In this document: positions 49,267 to 62,117 of the stretch, piece by piece
Layout of the letters: each line of letters opens with the position of its first letter
How positions within the stretch are numbered: the first letter of the stretch is position 1
NCBI RefSeq assembly: GCF_021018805.1
Contig: NC_086253.1
Span: 11,720,735 to 11,784,734 of the forward strand
DNA from: Prinia subflava
Lineage: Eukaryota; Chordata; Aves; Passeriformes; Cisticolidae
Length of the DNA stretch: 64,000 bases
Direction of reading: 5' to 3'
Translations under genes and position numbers: made by a program
Notes under the pieces: generated by a model
Database searches by the model: none
What the model saw: only the letters and a program-made list of their open reading frames with translations
What the model was told of the DNA's origin: nothing

Positions 49267-52200
49267 ATGTAAAATGAATGTCATGCATATTTATATACTG
49301 CATGAACTGCTGAGGCAAAACAGCAAATAAACAAGCCATATGTGAGAGAAGCTTAAAAGGCCTGAATAGCCTAATAAATCTCACATTAGACTTACATTTT
49401 ATAGATACTATACCCTGTGGAACACCATTGAAAAAATAGGAATTCTTTTTGGAGGAGGAGACCTTTGCTTTTCCATTGTGTGAAGGACTTCAGGCATGCA
49501 AATACATATAGTTGTTTTACCAGTGACAGACATATGAAGTAGTTTTGTTCAGACTTTAAAACTGACAAATCTCAAGTATCTGAAAATATTGAAGAAGAGA
49601 GTGAGTTGGTGATCTTACATCAGTTTGATAAGGCAGCACTGGACACTGTCTGTGGGAGTGGGAAAGAAAAATGGTCTTTTAAACCTGCCCTGTCCCAGCC
49701 TATGCCTGTGAGTAAGCTGGATAACAGCAAGACAAAATAACTTTGGTTGCTGGGTAAGTCTAGAGGACGAAAATAGTTACTCAGCAGCTTGAAACTGATC
49801 TGGAAGCAAAGCATTGCCAATGAGCACAAAGCAAAGCAGAGCAATGCCACAACATCTCCCTTAATTCTTGTCCCATTCGACTCCCTGCTGGTGTAGCACA
49901 GGCTGATGGAGTAAGAGGTGTCAAGCCAAGGGGTGGGAGTTACACAGAACTGTTTTTGAAGCCTATTTGAGGCTGGAAACTCTCACTGGTTCTGTTCATC
50001 AGTTAGAAAAGACTAAAGAGAGTGTGTTGAAGAGCATTACTTTGTTCCTAAAAGTTCTCAAAATTCACTGGTACTTAAGAATGTATAAAGAAAAGAATAT
50101 TCCTGCTAGTTTCGTAATGCACTTGAGGCTCCACCTATTGAAGTGTTAGACCCCCCACTTTTATACTTTGTAGGGGGATGCTTTATGGATGGTTATATAA
50201 AACTTTGGTGTTCCCATCTCTGTTGCATTTGTATACATCCTATGGTAACATAAAAATAATTGTTAACATAAAAGAATATCTATTTTGTATGTCTGACTAG
50301 CCTAAGACCACTTTCGTGTATAGAACCTGTCTAGAAGCTTATTTTGTGTGAAAGAAAGGGTCTTGGATAGGAGAGCCTCCAGGGACTAGGTTGTCTCCTT
50401 TGATAGACCTGGGAACAAAAAAAACCAACAAACATTTGTAAACAGGCTGAGATGTGTCACCAGTCTTAGCCTTCAGCAAAGAAATCTGTGTTGGGGAAAA
50501 CATCTTATGCTGACTGGTTTTTTTATTTTTTTAAAGGTATTAAAAGACTGGTTCTGAGCATTAGTGAGGCTGTGTAGTCTCTGGTCATGCCCACTGAAAG
50601 CCCATTGAATCTGTTTTTTAAAAGCTCTAGTGCATTTGATATTTAATGAATACAGAATATCATTCATTGCTTTATTCATTAGTTATTGCTAGGCTTAAAG
50701 GACAGAATTTCTCATGGATGGCTTTCACTCCAATTGCTATTTCATCCCGTTCATCTTAATGACTTAAAAAGTTTTTGTATGACTATTACACATAAGCACT
50801 ATGTAACATAGAGAATGCAGATTTGCCTAATACTGCATGCAAAAGCAGCCCTGTCCTGTGGTTTGCAAATACACTGTATTTGTCATATAAAATCTAGCAA
50901 ATACTGTAATTAGCTTACTTTCCAATGTGTTTTATGGTTTTAAATCAACTGTAGAAACAAGTCACATTCAGAGTCTTCTGAAACACAAGCTCAGGAATTC
51001 CTATTGCCCTCTACTTCAGAGAAAAAGAGAAAGAATAGGAAGATTTTTCTTTGCATTGACAATCCAATTAAAGCAGCAAGGTGTCAGGAATGATACCAAT
51101 TCCTCTGAAAGCACTGTTTCAGTCATTGGTAGGCTCTCCATCTGGGAATTGTGGCATAGTAATCTGCAGCAAGGCAAAAAGAATGACATGGAAACAAATT
51201 TGAATTGTTGACCTAATTTTGGTAGTCCACCATTGCTGACAGAAGTTCAAATGATCCCAAAGGGTTCCTTATTATGGGGACGCCAAAACAGAAAGATGTA
51301 ACATAAAGGAGGCAGGAAAGTGAATGACTGCTTCTGTATCTGTCATTGCTTCTTATATCCAAATAAAAATTCTGTGTTTTGTCCACCAAAGATGTATTTT
51401 GCAATAAACAAGAGTTTAAAACAGATCAGGAAAGTTTTCATCTGTATTCCCTGGTAGTAATGAAAGAAGTATTTTTAGCCAAGAACTTGTTGCTCATCGT
51501 GTCTTTGATTTCTGCTATATCAATTTCAAAGTTGATATTAAAAATAAGAAGGAAAAGAAAGTTTCTGAAGTCTTTTTGTGCTCTTTAAGTTTGTTCACTG
51601 TGTGAAGAGTGGAGATTGTGGTTGCACATTTTTCAAACTGTATGTTGCTCAGGATATGTAGAGTGGTCTATAAAGGTCATGCCACGGTATTTTCCTGCTG
51701 ATAAGTCTTTGTGTTGAAAGGGGATGACTCTGTGGCACGATCTGTTCTATTTCTTCCTTGGACCATGCTGCATTCACTTTGAAGCCTCCCTTTAGATTGT
51801 CTTTGCTTTCAGGGGATTGTTTTAAATAAATCCTTTTTTCCCCCCCGTCTTTTTTTCTTCCCAATCTGCTTTTGGTGCAGCCACAGCAGAAGGCAACACA
51901 TTTCTGGTTGTAATACTGTGTATTAGGCAGGCACGGAATGGGTAAAGGAGAAAGCAAGTGATGTATATTGGGTATAAGTTTTTGTTGCTGGCAGATTCTG
52001 GCTGTCAAAATGTTAAATCTCATTCATGAAGGGCTGCATCTGTGCCAGTTATTGATGTGTAAATAAAGTTTTTGCTCTGTTGGAAATCCCAGGGAATCTG
52101 GTACCAAAGCAAGTATCACAGTCTTAGAAATCCAAGAGCAGGGGCAGGAAGGGGAAGATGCAGTCTCCTTGCATGTATTTTGTATGGCTGACAAATACAT

Positions 52201-55200
52201 CTCTTAAAAAGATGTAAATTAAATTAATATTTTGAATGGAAAGCTTTTGAGTAGAATACAAGGCATGATAGTAAAACGTCATAGGTTTTTGGAAAGAAAT
52301 ATGCTTTTTTAATCCTTGAACATTTGGTTGTATGAAAGAACCCCTCTCCCCCTCCTCTAGCTGTCAATTAGAGTAACTTCTGACAAAAAGCCAGTGGTAA
52401 TGTACATATTCTCATTACAAAGCATTTGCTATTTGAAATTTCTAGCAGCTACTCCAGAGAACTCACAGCTGTGTTCAGCACGGTTTCCCCAAAGAAATTG
52501 CCTTTTATTTGGGTCAGTTTAGTTTTATGCTTAGTCATTTTAAAGCAAAAAATCCTTGTTTTCAAAATGTGGATCAGCTGTACAAAGACATAGGGAGGGC
52601 TTCCAAAACATTCAGGGAAGCTGCTTTTCTGCTACCATATGCCAAGGATGGGATTGCTCTTTTTTCTGCTCTGGGGATTACAGCGGGACCCTGCCTGTTT
52701 CTGTGTGATGTGCGTTGTGCAGAAGGAAGGTTTTGTACCACTCTTCTCCAGAACAAGGTGTTCTTTTGAGATCCCCACCCTTTATAGTCCACAGACCCTG
52801 CGTGTGTGGACTGTACACAACATTACCCCATTTATTAGAGGAATTGTCCTCAGCTGTTCTGCTTTCCAAGAAATCTAGCTGTCCACCTTAGTAGTTATTT
52901 TAAAAAACTGCAAGTAATGCACTCTGTTTAAGAGTAAAAATGGACTAAGATGTCCCATGCGAACAGATCTAGCTAATGTCTCTGAGAACCTGAGTGCTCT
53001 GCCCATTTTGGGAGTCTTAAGGAAAGGATGAGGCTGGCATCAGTGTTTACTCTCCTACCTTTACATTTACCTTGCTCTCAAGATGCAATGCTGCCTGACA
53101 TGATGGAGGTAAAAGAGTGAGAAACAGAACTTTCCCCAAAGATTCTGTGTATTAGTTTGTGATTAAAAACCTGAACAAGCAATCTCAAATACCTTCTATC
53201 CTTTCCTAACTACTTGGAAAATGTTGACAAGTGTTGCTACTTATTTCCATGTAAACAGAGAAAACCCTTTATTTTTATAACACTGTATTTTGTCTAGAGA
53301 GCCATTACATGATGAAGAACATAACTGAATCAACTTTCTTTATTTAGCCTGTGCTGCCGTAACTCTGGGATATGAACATGTTGGTGACTTTGCTGCACTC
53401 AGTGAAATTAGTAATGTATCAAACATCAGCTCATCTGGCAAATTATTTCTATAATAGTTCTTTGAGGTGCTTTTGGTGTGTGTGGTATATTCTGAATGAA
53501 TTTGAACAGCTGTAGTTTATGCTCTGTTTGTTTGTAGATTAACAGATACGTTTCCACAGTAATAGCTTCCCCTCTTTATCCTTGCACTCTACCATTAGAA
53601 ATAGATTTAGCTTAGCAATTACTGGAAATGAGAAATTAAGTATCCAATTATTTTATTTTTGTATTACCATGTCTTTTAAGAAGCTATAGGGAGATTACTG
53701 AAGGATTATTAGGTTGTAGTTTTCCAGTGGTTCCTGGTAATTCGCTGTGAACACCACTCTAACAACTTGTACTTACCGGTGTAATTAAATGTTTCAAATT
53801 TGCCCCAGTTTTTGCAAGACTTATTGCCAATTAATCTTCTTTTTTAACCTCACTCATATGATATGCTACTGAAACATCCACTTTCAGAAGCAGATATTGT
53901 CACATCACTGTACTACTTCTTTTTATAGCTCTTATTACTGTAACTTACACACATTCCATCTCTGTTTCATTCTTCTCTCAATACCTTTGTAAACACTATT
54001 CTTGTTGTATAGTGAGGCCAGTTGGCAAAAATAAAAGATATTTCTTATTTCATGATTTACTAAAGAATTCAAAAAACTATTAATCTTAACAATAAGCTTT
54101 TTAGGATCAAATAACTTATTTTAGAATAATTGGTATTACAGAATTAGTAGATATAGTAGAAGGCAAGTACATTTTTCAATGTAGACAAATTACCTAGATA
54201 ACTTTGGAGTTTGGAGCTGTGGTTTTCTGGTTTTTTTTTCCCTTTTGAGTCTTGTGGGTATTGGTCTGTTTTGTTACTGTCTGCCCTGATTCCTGTCTAC
54301 TTGCCTTTTACAAGTAAATTCTTGCTTCGTCTTAGGTGTTTCTATATTGCATGTTAATATGGGGAAACCTTCTCTTTCCCTTTTATTCAAATGTATTCAG
54401 ATTGCTAACTGAAGGCCAAAAGGAAGCAGCAAAGTGTTTTATGTGGAATAACAATATTGGAATATTAAAGAATAGGGCAACTCAAAAAGGATGATGAAGA
54501 TAAGGTGAAGTGAGACATATCCGACGTCATAAAAAATAGAGGCGCTTGGCCTGAGGAGGTTTGTTACTATATAAATAAATTGAATTCCTCTTTTCCAGTG
54601 TTTTGTGCTACTTAAATATGCCAACTAAGCTGTTTCAGCACTTTGATCTTCTGCCGTGATCTGGCCCTAGCTGTACTTTCATCCTTTTGAAAAGTGTTCT
54701 CTCACAGCAGTGAATTTGGCCCTAAGGAAATGAGTATGCAGATTTCTTTTCTCCATTTAATACTACCTAGATGCCTGCCTTTATTGAACAAATAAGCTAG
54801 TAAATTCCCTGAGGATTTAGGTTTTAAGCCACTAACAACAGAATACATGGTGTTGCCTTAAACAAACCCCTAGAGAGAAATGCAGTATTTTCCAGCAAGG
54901 GAAGTGGTTTAGAAATTATGTTTTTAGGACTGGTACAGTTTTTTTGGGTTGGATACAAACATGATGTATTTTAAACTGAAATACAGTTTATTTTGTGACG
55001 ATATGAACATTGTACATGATGCTAGTTAGATCCATCACATTTCAGCACAGTCTAGCTTCCAGGTGTCTTGCCCAAAAGGCAAGGAGTTCGACCTGTTCCA
55101 TGTTGTGTCTGCCAGCCCTCTGCTTTGGAGACCTCAGATGGCCATGCCTACTTCACACATTGCTGAAATCTGTTTGGCTTGTTCAATTCACTTGTCCTCA

Positions 55201-56082
55201 ATCTCTAACACAACGGGTTATGCCTAGAGAATATTTAGTACTGAAGAGATTTTACTTTCTTTTTTCCACTCTGCAGTGAAAGGTGTGGTTAAAGGTGTTC
55301 AGAGACTCTAGGAAAACTGAGGTAGATGATGGTCATTAAGGAACTTGAATTGCTTTCAGTCATTCAGCTTTCAGAGTGATATTTTCCATGAAGATATCCC
55401 CACAATGATAATTTTATTCCTGCAATTTTTTCTGTGCATGGGAAGTACCAGTTCAAATTAATATGCAGTGAACAGCAACAAAAACTTAAATGCTTCTGTT
55501 GTTTCCCCTTGCAATCAAAATACATTGACGTATTATAAAGAAATATGAAGTAAGACAATATCAAGGCCCTGTCTATTATCTTTTGATTGTTTGTTTTCAG
55601 AAAGGAAATTGCGATCATTGCCTTCAAGAACAGAATTCAGGTTTTCTAAAATTAGTCTTGTCCTCCTTTCAATATGGCACACGATAACTTCCTTATGTTG
55701 GTATACTTTTGGTATTTATCAGGATTCATGGCAGTGGACAATCTGTATGTGACAACTTATAGGTGGCCAGCATGACAATTAAGGTGTCCCAAAACCCAAT
55801 CACTTGTGTGGAAATGGAAGACAAATTTAGTGTTAGCTAGGCAGAGTTAACAGTCTGGGTTGATCTCCTCTGATTGCCAAGGAGCTTGGCAGCTTCCATC
55901 CTGCTTTCACTGAGGGCCATCTAGCAAAGGCCACCCTTCCATACGTGTTCCTAATGGAAAGAAGATGCCACACTTACAATTTTATATGATACTTTATTCT
56001 GCTGCATTTTGTACTCTGTGTAAATAAATTTTCATTGCATTGCTACCATCAAAGCTGTTAAATCTGATTTGTATTAAATCTC

Positions 56083-56102
56083 TTTTTTTTTTTGTTTAAC
56101 AG
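56083..56102 (+). promoter_or_regulatory. Candidate splice acceptor
   Basis: A nearly pure T tract followed by AACAG (AG at 56101-56102) makes a good 3' splice site. A branch-point-like CTGAT lies about 38 bases upstream (56062-56066). The reading frame that follows is open to the TAG at 56204. Confidence 0.45.
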
Positions 56103-56206
56103 ATGATGTCACTAATACTGCTCAGGAAGCCCTCCTTGCTGATGAAAAGGAGAACGTTCCAGCAGGACTAGGAGCTGTGGTGTGGAAAGTGCCAGAACAA
56201 ACATAG
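56103..56206 (+). CDS. Candidate terminal coding exon, protein not recognised
   Basis: After a strong acceptor-like tract the sequence opens with two bases completing a split codon (xAT) and then 33 codons to a TAG stop at 56204-56206. The peptide starts DVTNTAQEALLADEKEN and ends in AVVWKVPEQT. It is acidic, varied in composition and has balanced codon third positions, unlike the low-complexity frames elsewhere in the window. The other frames are shorter or less protein-like; the ATG at 56103 opens a 22-codon frame rich in Leu, Lys and Arg. If genuine, it is the last exon of a plus-strand gene, with its 3' untranslated region running to the AATAAA at 56455. I do not recognise the family, see no domain in so short a piece, and could not find the preceding exon. 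The CpG-island donor at 895 has a compatible phase only if the GTG-started frame is used. It could be a chance frame. Confidence 0.35.
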
Positions 56207-56475
56207 CTTGTGACTTAGCTACCGGTGCTGCTCAGTCTTCACCTCTTTAAATTAAAATCAAACACAGCTGCCTCAGAAACCTGTGGACAAGAGAAAGGTA
56301 CTGTGCATTGCCAGCATGTTGGTTGGGTAGGAAGAGAATAAATCTGCCAGATATAATTTGTCATGTTATTAGAGACAATTATCATTTGAAGCTTCAAGTT
56401 TGAAATTCTTTTTGTACAGAGAGAGATTTTTAAACACAACCAGATTTCACAGGCAATAAAATAAGCCAAATCTAT
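56207..56475 (+). other. Candidate 3' untranslated region with polyadenylation signal
   Basis: The canonical AATAAA is at 56455-56460, and a T/G-richer stretch begins about 20 bases later (around 56480), as expected for a cleavage site. The signal lies about 250 bp after the candidate stop codon. AATAAA is common in AT-rich DNA, so this depends on the exon being real. Confidence 0.3.
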
Positions 56476-59400
56476 GTGAAGCTTCTGTCTTTTTGCATAC
56501 TGCTTTTGTTCTCTTTACAGAGATGCTTTCTGGAATCACTGAACGGATTCTTGATAGAAACATTTTCTCACTTGTGATTTCTTTCTTTTATTAATTTTTT
56601 AAGATGTTTCCTCACCACCACCACCCATGGTATCTAAGATGTGCAGTACAGAAGGGTACTTAGTGTCTTATATTTGTCATATGCTTGTTAACTTGACCAC
56701 TCTGTTACCTCAGCTGCATCTGTCACCATTACTAAAGAAGAAGGGCTTTAGTTGCTTTGGTCTCTGTCAAGAGAGCTAAGCTCCTTTGACAGACTTTCCC
56801 AACCTTCTGTTGACATCTGTGTGTTTATAATGTGTACATGTCTGGGTATTCAGCAGGCATAAACCCTGACATAATATTTTGTTTGCTTCAAGGATCATCT
56901 TGAAATTACCTGTTCCTCCTATTAGAGAAGTATGGTAAGGATGACAGTTTTACCCCATGCCTAATTTTTGGTATTTTCATCTTGTGGTAGTCCTACAGTG
57001 ATGAGAGTTATTAGACTTAGAAATATTAGGAAATAGTAAACCCTCCCTCTGTGTAACTCCTCTTTCTACAGCAAAATGCTGTTGATCCCTAGAAAAGACA
57101 TTTTTATCTAGAAAGATATTGAGAATATAGTTGAAGTTTGCCAGAAAACTGTAGTACAGAAAGAAAAGCAAAGCAGCAGTAATCCAGGAAATATCCTTTC
57201 CAAATGGCTATTTTGTAGTTTGCATATTGAAATTGTTGCCTCTTTGCTACTCACAAAATTTGCTTGATTTGAAATATAGCTTATTATACTTAGTGTAGTG
57301 CACAATGAACACTTTCTTCTCTGAATAGAAAAGTATGGCACTAAATAAGGCAAGTGCTATGGGAACTGACAGCTGTAGAATGCATGATCATTAATAAAAA
57401 AGTCATGAAGAAGGAAAGAATAAAGTAAAAAACATAGGATATATAATGAGTCTTAGGGCCCATCTGTTTTCTATGACACTCAAATACAGCTTCTACTTCA
57501 TTGTAGTATCTTTGATTTTAACACTTCACAGAATTTCATTATAGTATAGTCATTATAAAGAAACATAAATAATGAAAATGTCTAAAATAATTTAATATTT
57601 TCTAATGTAATTAACTTTCACTATAGAAAATAATTATTTTAATTTGTAATTTCTAATTTGTAACTAAATTTGTTTTGGGGGCAACAGGTAAACTGATGTG
57701 ACTACTAAATTCTCTCTTCTGTACCTGGGAGGGTAGTTCATCCTTTTCTTCTGGCTGGGTTTAACACCTAATGGTAAATTCATGAGTAACTTCAGTCATA
57801 GATTTATCTAAAAATATTATCTCCCTATCTACTTAATAATAGCAGAAAGTAAATGATGCTGATTTTGGAAAAAAAATCTAAGCCCAGCTGATGACTGTTA
57901 TCACTTGGCTTTCTGCAAAGGTTAATGTATTTTAATTTTTAAATTTCAGAATGCTATTTAAAGATTGTTATCCCCCTGTTGTCCTTTAGACTGTTCTGTT
58001 CCTATACATCCAAACAGTGGAACATACATTAAAAATTTGATTTAGACTTAATAGTTTGTTTAGCTGACTGTGAAATGTTCCAAACATAAGTTTTCAACAG
58101 CCAATGTATTTTGGAAAGTGATTTTGTCATGTGCCAATTATCTATAGCTATCCTAATAGTCGGAAGTAGCTGATGAAAATTGGAACAATAGGTTTTCATA
58201 ATCTGAATTGCTTATGCATATTTTCCAAGTACTACAGGAGAAAATCTTGCCAATCTGGTTCCTGTTTTTCTTTTTGATTAGTCATATTTTTTGCCTATCC
58301 ATGTCTTGTTATTTGTCTAGACTATTCCTGATCTCTTCCAACTTCTCAGCCTGGAAGTGCAAACACAAGCATTCATGCAGGAATGGTGCTCCTGTATCAT
58401 GCAGCTGTGAGCTGGCACTTTGCTTTAGGGAATGATGGGCTGCTTCTGTGAAAATTTAGGATTGCTGCAGCATGCCTGCAATAGGGCCAGGCACTTTTTT
58501 TTTTAAAATGTCTCTGTTTCTTTTGCTGATCATGAAATGTATCAAAGATTAATACTTACCCCCTTTTTCTGAATGCTGAAAACTACATTGAGATAAACTT
58601 GGGTATTGCTCTCATGTTTCCATTTTTTTCTTAACATCCTTTGAACAGACAATCTGTGCTGACTAATCATCTATACAGATATTACATTCACTGCCACATG
58701 ATTACAGATCCATTATTTTCCAAACACAGAAAACAAGTACATAACATGCATATGTCTAGGCAGTTTTACTTACTTGCAGACGTAACAAGGTAGAACATTT
58801 GGATGGCTGGTGGCTGTGCAGCTGCTGGCAGAATTCCCACACATGTTTTGCCATTAGATAAAGTCTGTGGCTGGTAATGGTCATGTTGAGATAAGTGACG
58901 TTGCACTTAGTCATCTAAAAGTAATAATTTCTGGGCTGAGTGTTTGCAAGAGGTCTTAAAAAGAAAACTAAACAAACTTTCCTGACACCTTGGAAAGAGC
59001 TGACAAATATATCAGACTTGCTATCCAGTATTAAAGCACAGCAGATCTTCAGTCCTTTCTGAAGCTTCTTGTGTGTTCATAAATGAGTATGAATGGGAAA
59101 AAGGTATGAACTGTGAGAAGCCTGTAGCCTGTGTGTTGTGTATTCAATAAACAGTAGTGAGAGGCCATAAACTCGGCAGTTCTGAGAATTCCTTAGGATA
59201 CACTGGTTCTGCAGTACCTGGTGCTTTTTTGTGAAAAATAGGCTCTCTCTTGGCTATGGTTGTCTTTCTTGCTTTTTGTTTGTTTTTCTCAGCTCTTTGA
59301 TTCATTTGTAATGTCAGTAGCTCCAAATGATATTTTGAATATTAAATAGCTTTGATAATTGGATTTTATTATGATGATGTATGTATGCATGTGGAAAAAA

Positions 59401-60966
59401 TCCTGTTCTATGCATAGCATTGTGTAAACGTTGATTTCTAGGGGAAAAAAATCTTGAAGGACACTAATTTTAATCTCAACATGTGCAACTTATCCTTTCT
59501 GAAGGAAACCCATCCTATGCACATCTGCACATACTGTATTTATACAAGTGTGCTGGATGTTATTACAACACAAGACAAAAAATGAGATTTTTATAGTAGA
59601 AGGGAGGCAGAGATTATTTGGGCATTTCAACTTTCAACAGTCAGTGTAAGAATGAAAAATGCACACTCTGGGACAGTGAAAGGAAACATGTAACCTTGTT
59701 ATTTACTGGTGAAGACTTGCATATCTCAAAGCAAACATCTAGTAATTTTCTACTCTTAATGCTGTACAACATCTGGGAAGTCTTAGTGAAGATCTTTCTG
59801 GTATTTCCAGATGTCTCTAACTCAAAAAAATTAATAAATAATATGTGTTTGTAGTGCAGCCATTTAAATTGATATGCCCTGGGATGGGAATGAGCATGAG
59901 TTCACTTAAGAACTCCTAAGTTTCACTGAAGTTTTCACCTTTTTCACTGAAACAGGCAGCATTTCAGCATTTTCCCTTTCATGTGGAAGGGCAGTGTATG
60001 CAGGTAACAGCCAAGTCTTGATTTACATGAAGTTTTCAGTTTTGCTAGTATAGGTTTGCTATGTAGGAGGTGAAAAATTACTGTGTTACTGCCATAGCTG
60101 TGCTAACCTTAACCTTAAAGGAAGATCTTAGTCACACTTTCACCTAAAGTTTAGGGACATGGTATAGAAAGAATAGTCCCTGGCAATACCTATTTCCATA
60201 TTTTTTCACTGAGTCTTCTTTAAGACTAAGTTGGTCTGTAAAGTCATTGCCAGCACCCTAAATTTGAGGCTTCCCTCTGCCACCTCTTTTAGGGGATAAG
60301 GTACGAAGAACAGAACTGAACATCAAGATCAATTAATAGCAGAAATTATATAAACATATTTTTACACAACTGGATTCATAGATAGGACTATAAGTGTGTC
60401 AAATTTGCATGATAGTACATCTTGAATAAAGATTTTTGTCCATGGTCACAGGTGATTTACAGCCATTTAGACCTTCCAGAGAAAAGTCTTCTTTGCAGGC
60501 ACCATGGCTAGAAGGAATTTATGTTCTGAAGCCTTGAAGCACAAACATTTTTCATTTAACCATTGGGACTTTTGTAAGCTTTAGTTGACATGTCTTGGCC
60601 TCAACTTTCTGCAGAACACTGTACCATCTTCACAGTCTGCTCTCTGAAACAGTATAATGAAATGAAATCGTGATTTCTCAGTGAAGGAGAGATGTTATAT
60701 AGGTAAAGAGACATAAAGATGTTTTCTTCAGAGTGAATAACAAGTCACTTTTTAATCCCCCTGAATGTCTAAATCAGCTTGATTATGACAGCACTCAGTT
60801 TAGGATACACTGCCAGCAATGCTGTGCCCCCATAAATTGGATACCCCCATAAGTTGCATGCACAGCTTGCATGCTAAAGTGCTCAAAATTGCATGTGCAA
60901 GTAGTCTGGTTCCGTCTAACATTGTCCCAAATTTAGGAAGCTTTTAGGAATCTGTATTTGTCTATA

Positions 60967-60997
60967 TGTGTGTCTGTATGTATATGTGTGTGTGTGC
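60967..60997 (+). repeat. Imperfect (TG)n microsatellite
   Basis: An alternating TG run interrupted by TCTG and TATG units, the last six TG repeats being pure. Confidence 0.8.
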
Positions 60998-61839
60998 ATT
61001 GATTATCTGAGCTTGAGAATACTTTGTGGCAGTCTAATCTGGACAACAGAAAGTGTCACAGTCTATAGTGGTGTGTCACAGAGTATTTCTGGAGGTTTTT
61101 ATTTTTATCTGCTTGCCTGTTTCCTCTTTTTAAGGTGAACCATGACTGAATGTGTCTGCTTTTTAACATTCTGAGGGACAAAATTATGATGTTGATACAT
61201 GTATCTGGACAAATATATTTTATATAACTGTTCATGGCTGCCACATTCAACTTTCAATATCTTCAGAGTGCACATTCGTGTTTCTGGTGGCCAACTTGCC
61301 AACAGCATTTCCAACAAGTCTGGAATGGTTTGAATCTAATTTGCTGGCAGTAACCAGAAGTGTGTTTTATTTGTAGTCTTCTCACGGTGGTGAAGCGTTC
61401 TCTCTATTTGTGGACATTGGAAGATGGTTGCACAAAGAGTTCACAGTTTCTCCTCTCTGCTTTTCTTGTCCTTTGTCATATTTGTCTCTGTCCTGTTTAA
61501 CCAGAGAGAGAAACAAAAGTCTCCAGGCTCTTGCTGTGTTAGTATCTAGCTGTGCTTTTTACTGCCTGTAGTTTGAGGCCATTGCACAGCTCCCTTTCAG
61601 AGAGCTGAGAGAGGAAAGAAGCTGCTGTCTGGCTGCAACACTCAGTTTAAATATTTTATTCCAGGTGATGCAGTTGCATCAGCCAGTTCCCAAAGTGACA
61701 TTAACTCTGTTCACTGCAAATACCAGTATTTGAAATACCACTTTTAGCTGACTGATTATCAGAGCACTGCTGTGAAATAGTTAACAGGTCTTTCGAGGGA
61801 ATTGCAGTTTTGTGGGATGCTAAATTTGATGATTCCTGC

Positions 61840-61840
<1 letters not shown>

Positions 61841-61874
<34 letters not shown>
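61841..61874 (+). repeat. Poly(A) tract, 34 bases
   Basis: An uninterrupted run of 34 A. The sequence to its left shows no recognisable SINE, LINE or gene copy, and I see no flanking duplication, so it cannot be assigned as a retrotransposon tail. Confidence 0.9.
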
Positions 61875-61876
<2 letters not shown>

Positions 61877-62102
61877 ACAGACTCTTTCTAGGTCTCTGAA
61901 GTTTCATTTCTCATTACCTGTATCCAGTCTCTTATTTCATAATATTGTCCTCAGAATACATTTCTGATAGTCTTTCTGCAAATGTAATGACTACTTTACT
62001 GAGAGAATAAGTGATTTGGTAGAGAAAATACAAGGCATCTGTGACAACTGTAGATGGAACCAAAATCTATCAAGACTTAGCCTGTGTGTTGCCAATAAGA
62101 AA

Positions 62103-62117
62103 ATAATAATAATAATA
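62103..62117 (+). repeat. Short (AAT)n microsatellite
   Basis: Five consecutive AAT-type units. Confidence 0.85.

Larger units (their letters stand above)
48011..56102. other. AT-rich intron-like or intergenic DNA
   Basis: Eight kilobases with no recognised exon, RNA gene or transposon. It holds an 18-bp, three-copy tandem repeat (49213-49266). The stretch ends with the pyrimidine tract and AG of a candidate last exon. Confidence 0.55.
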
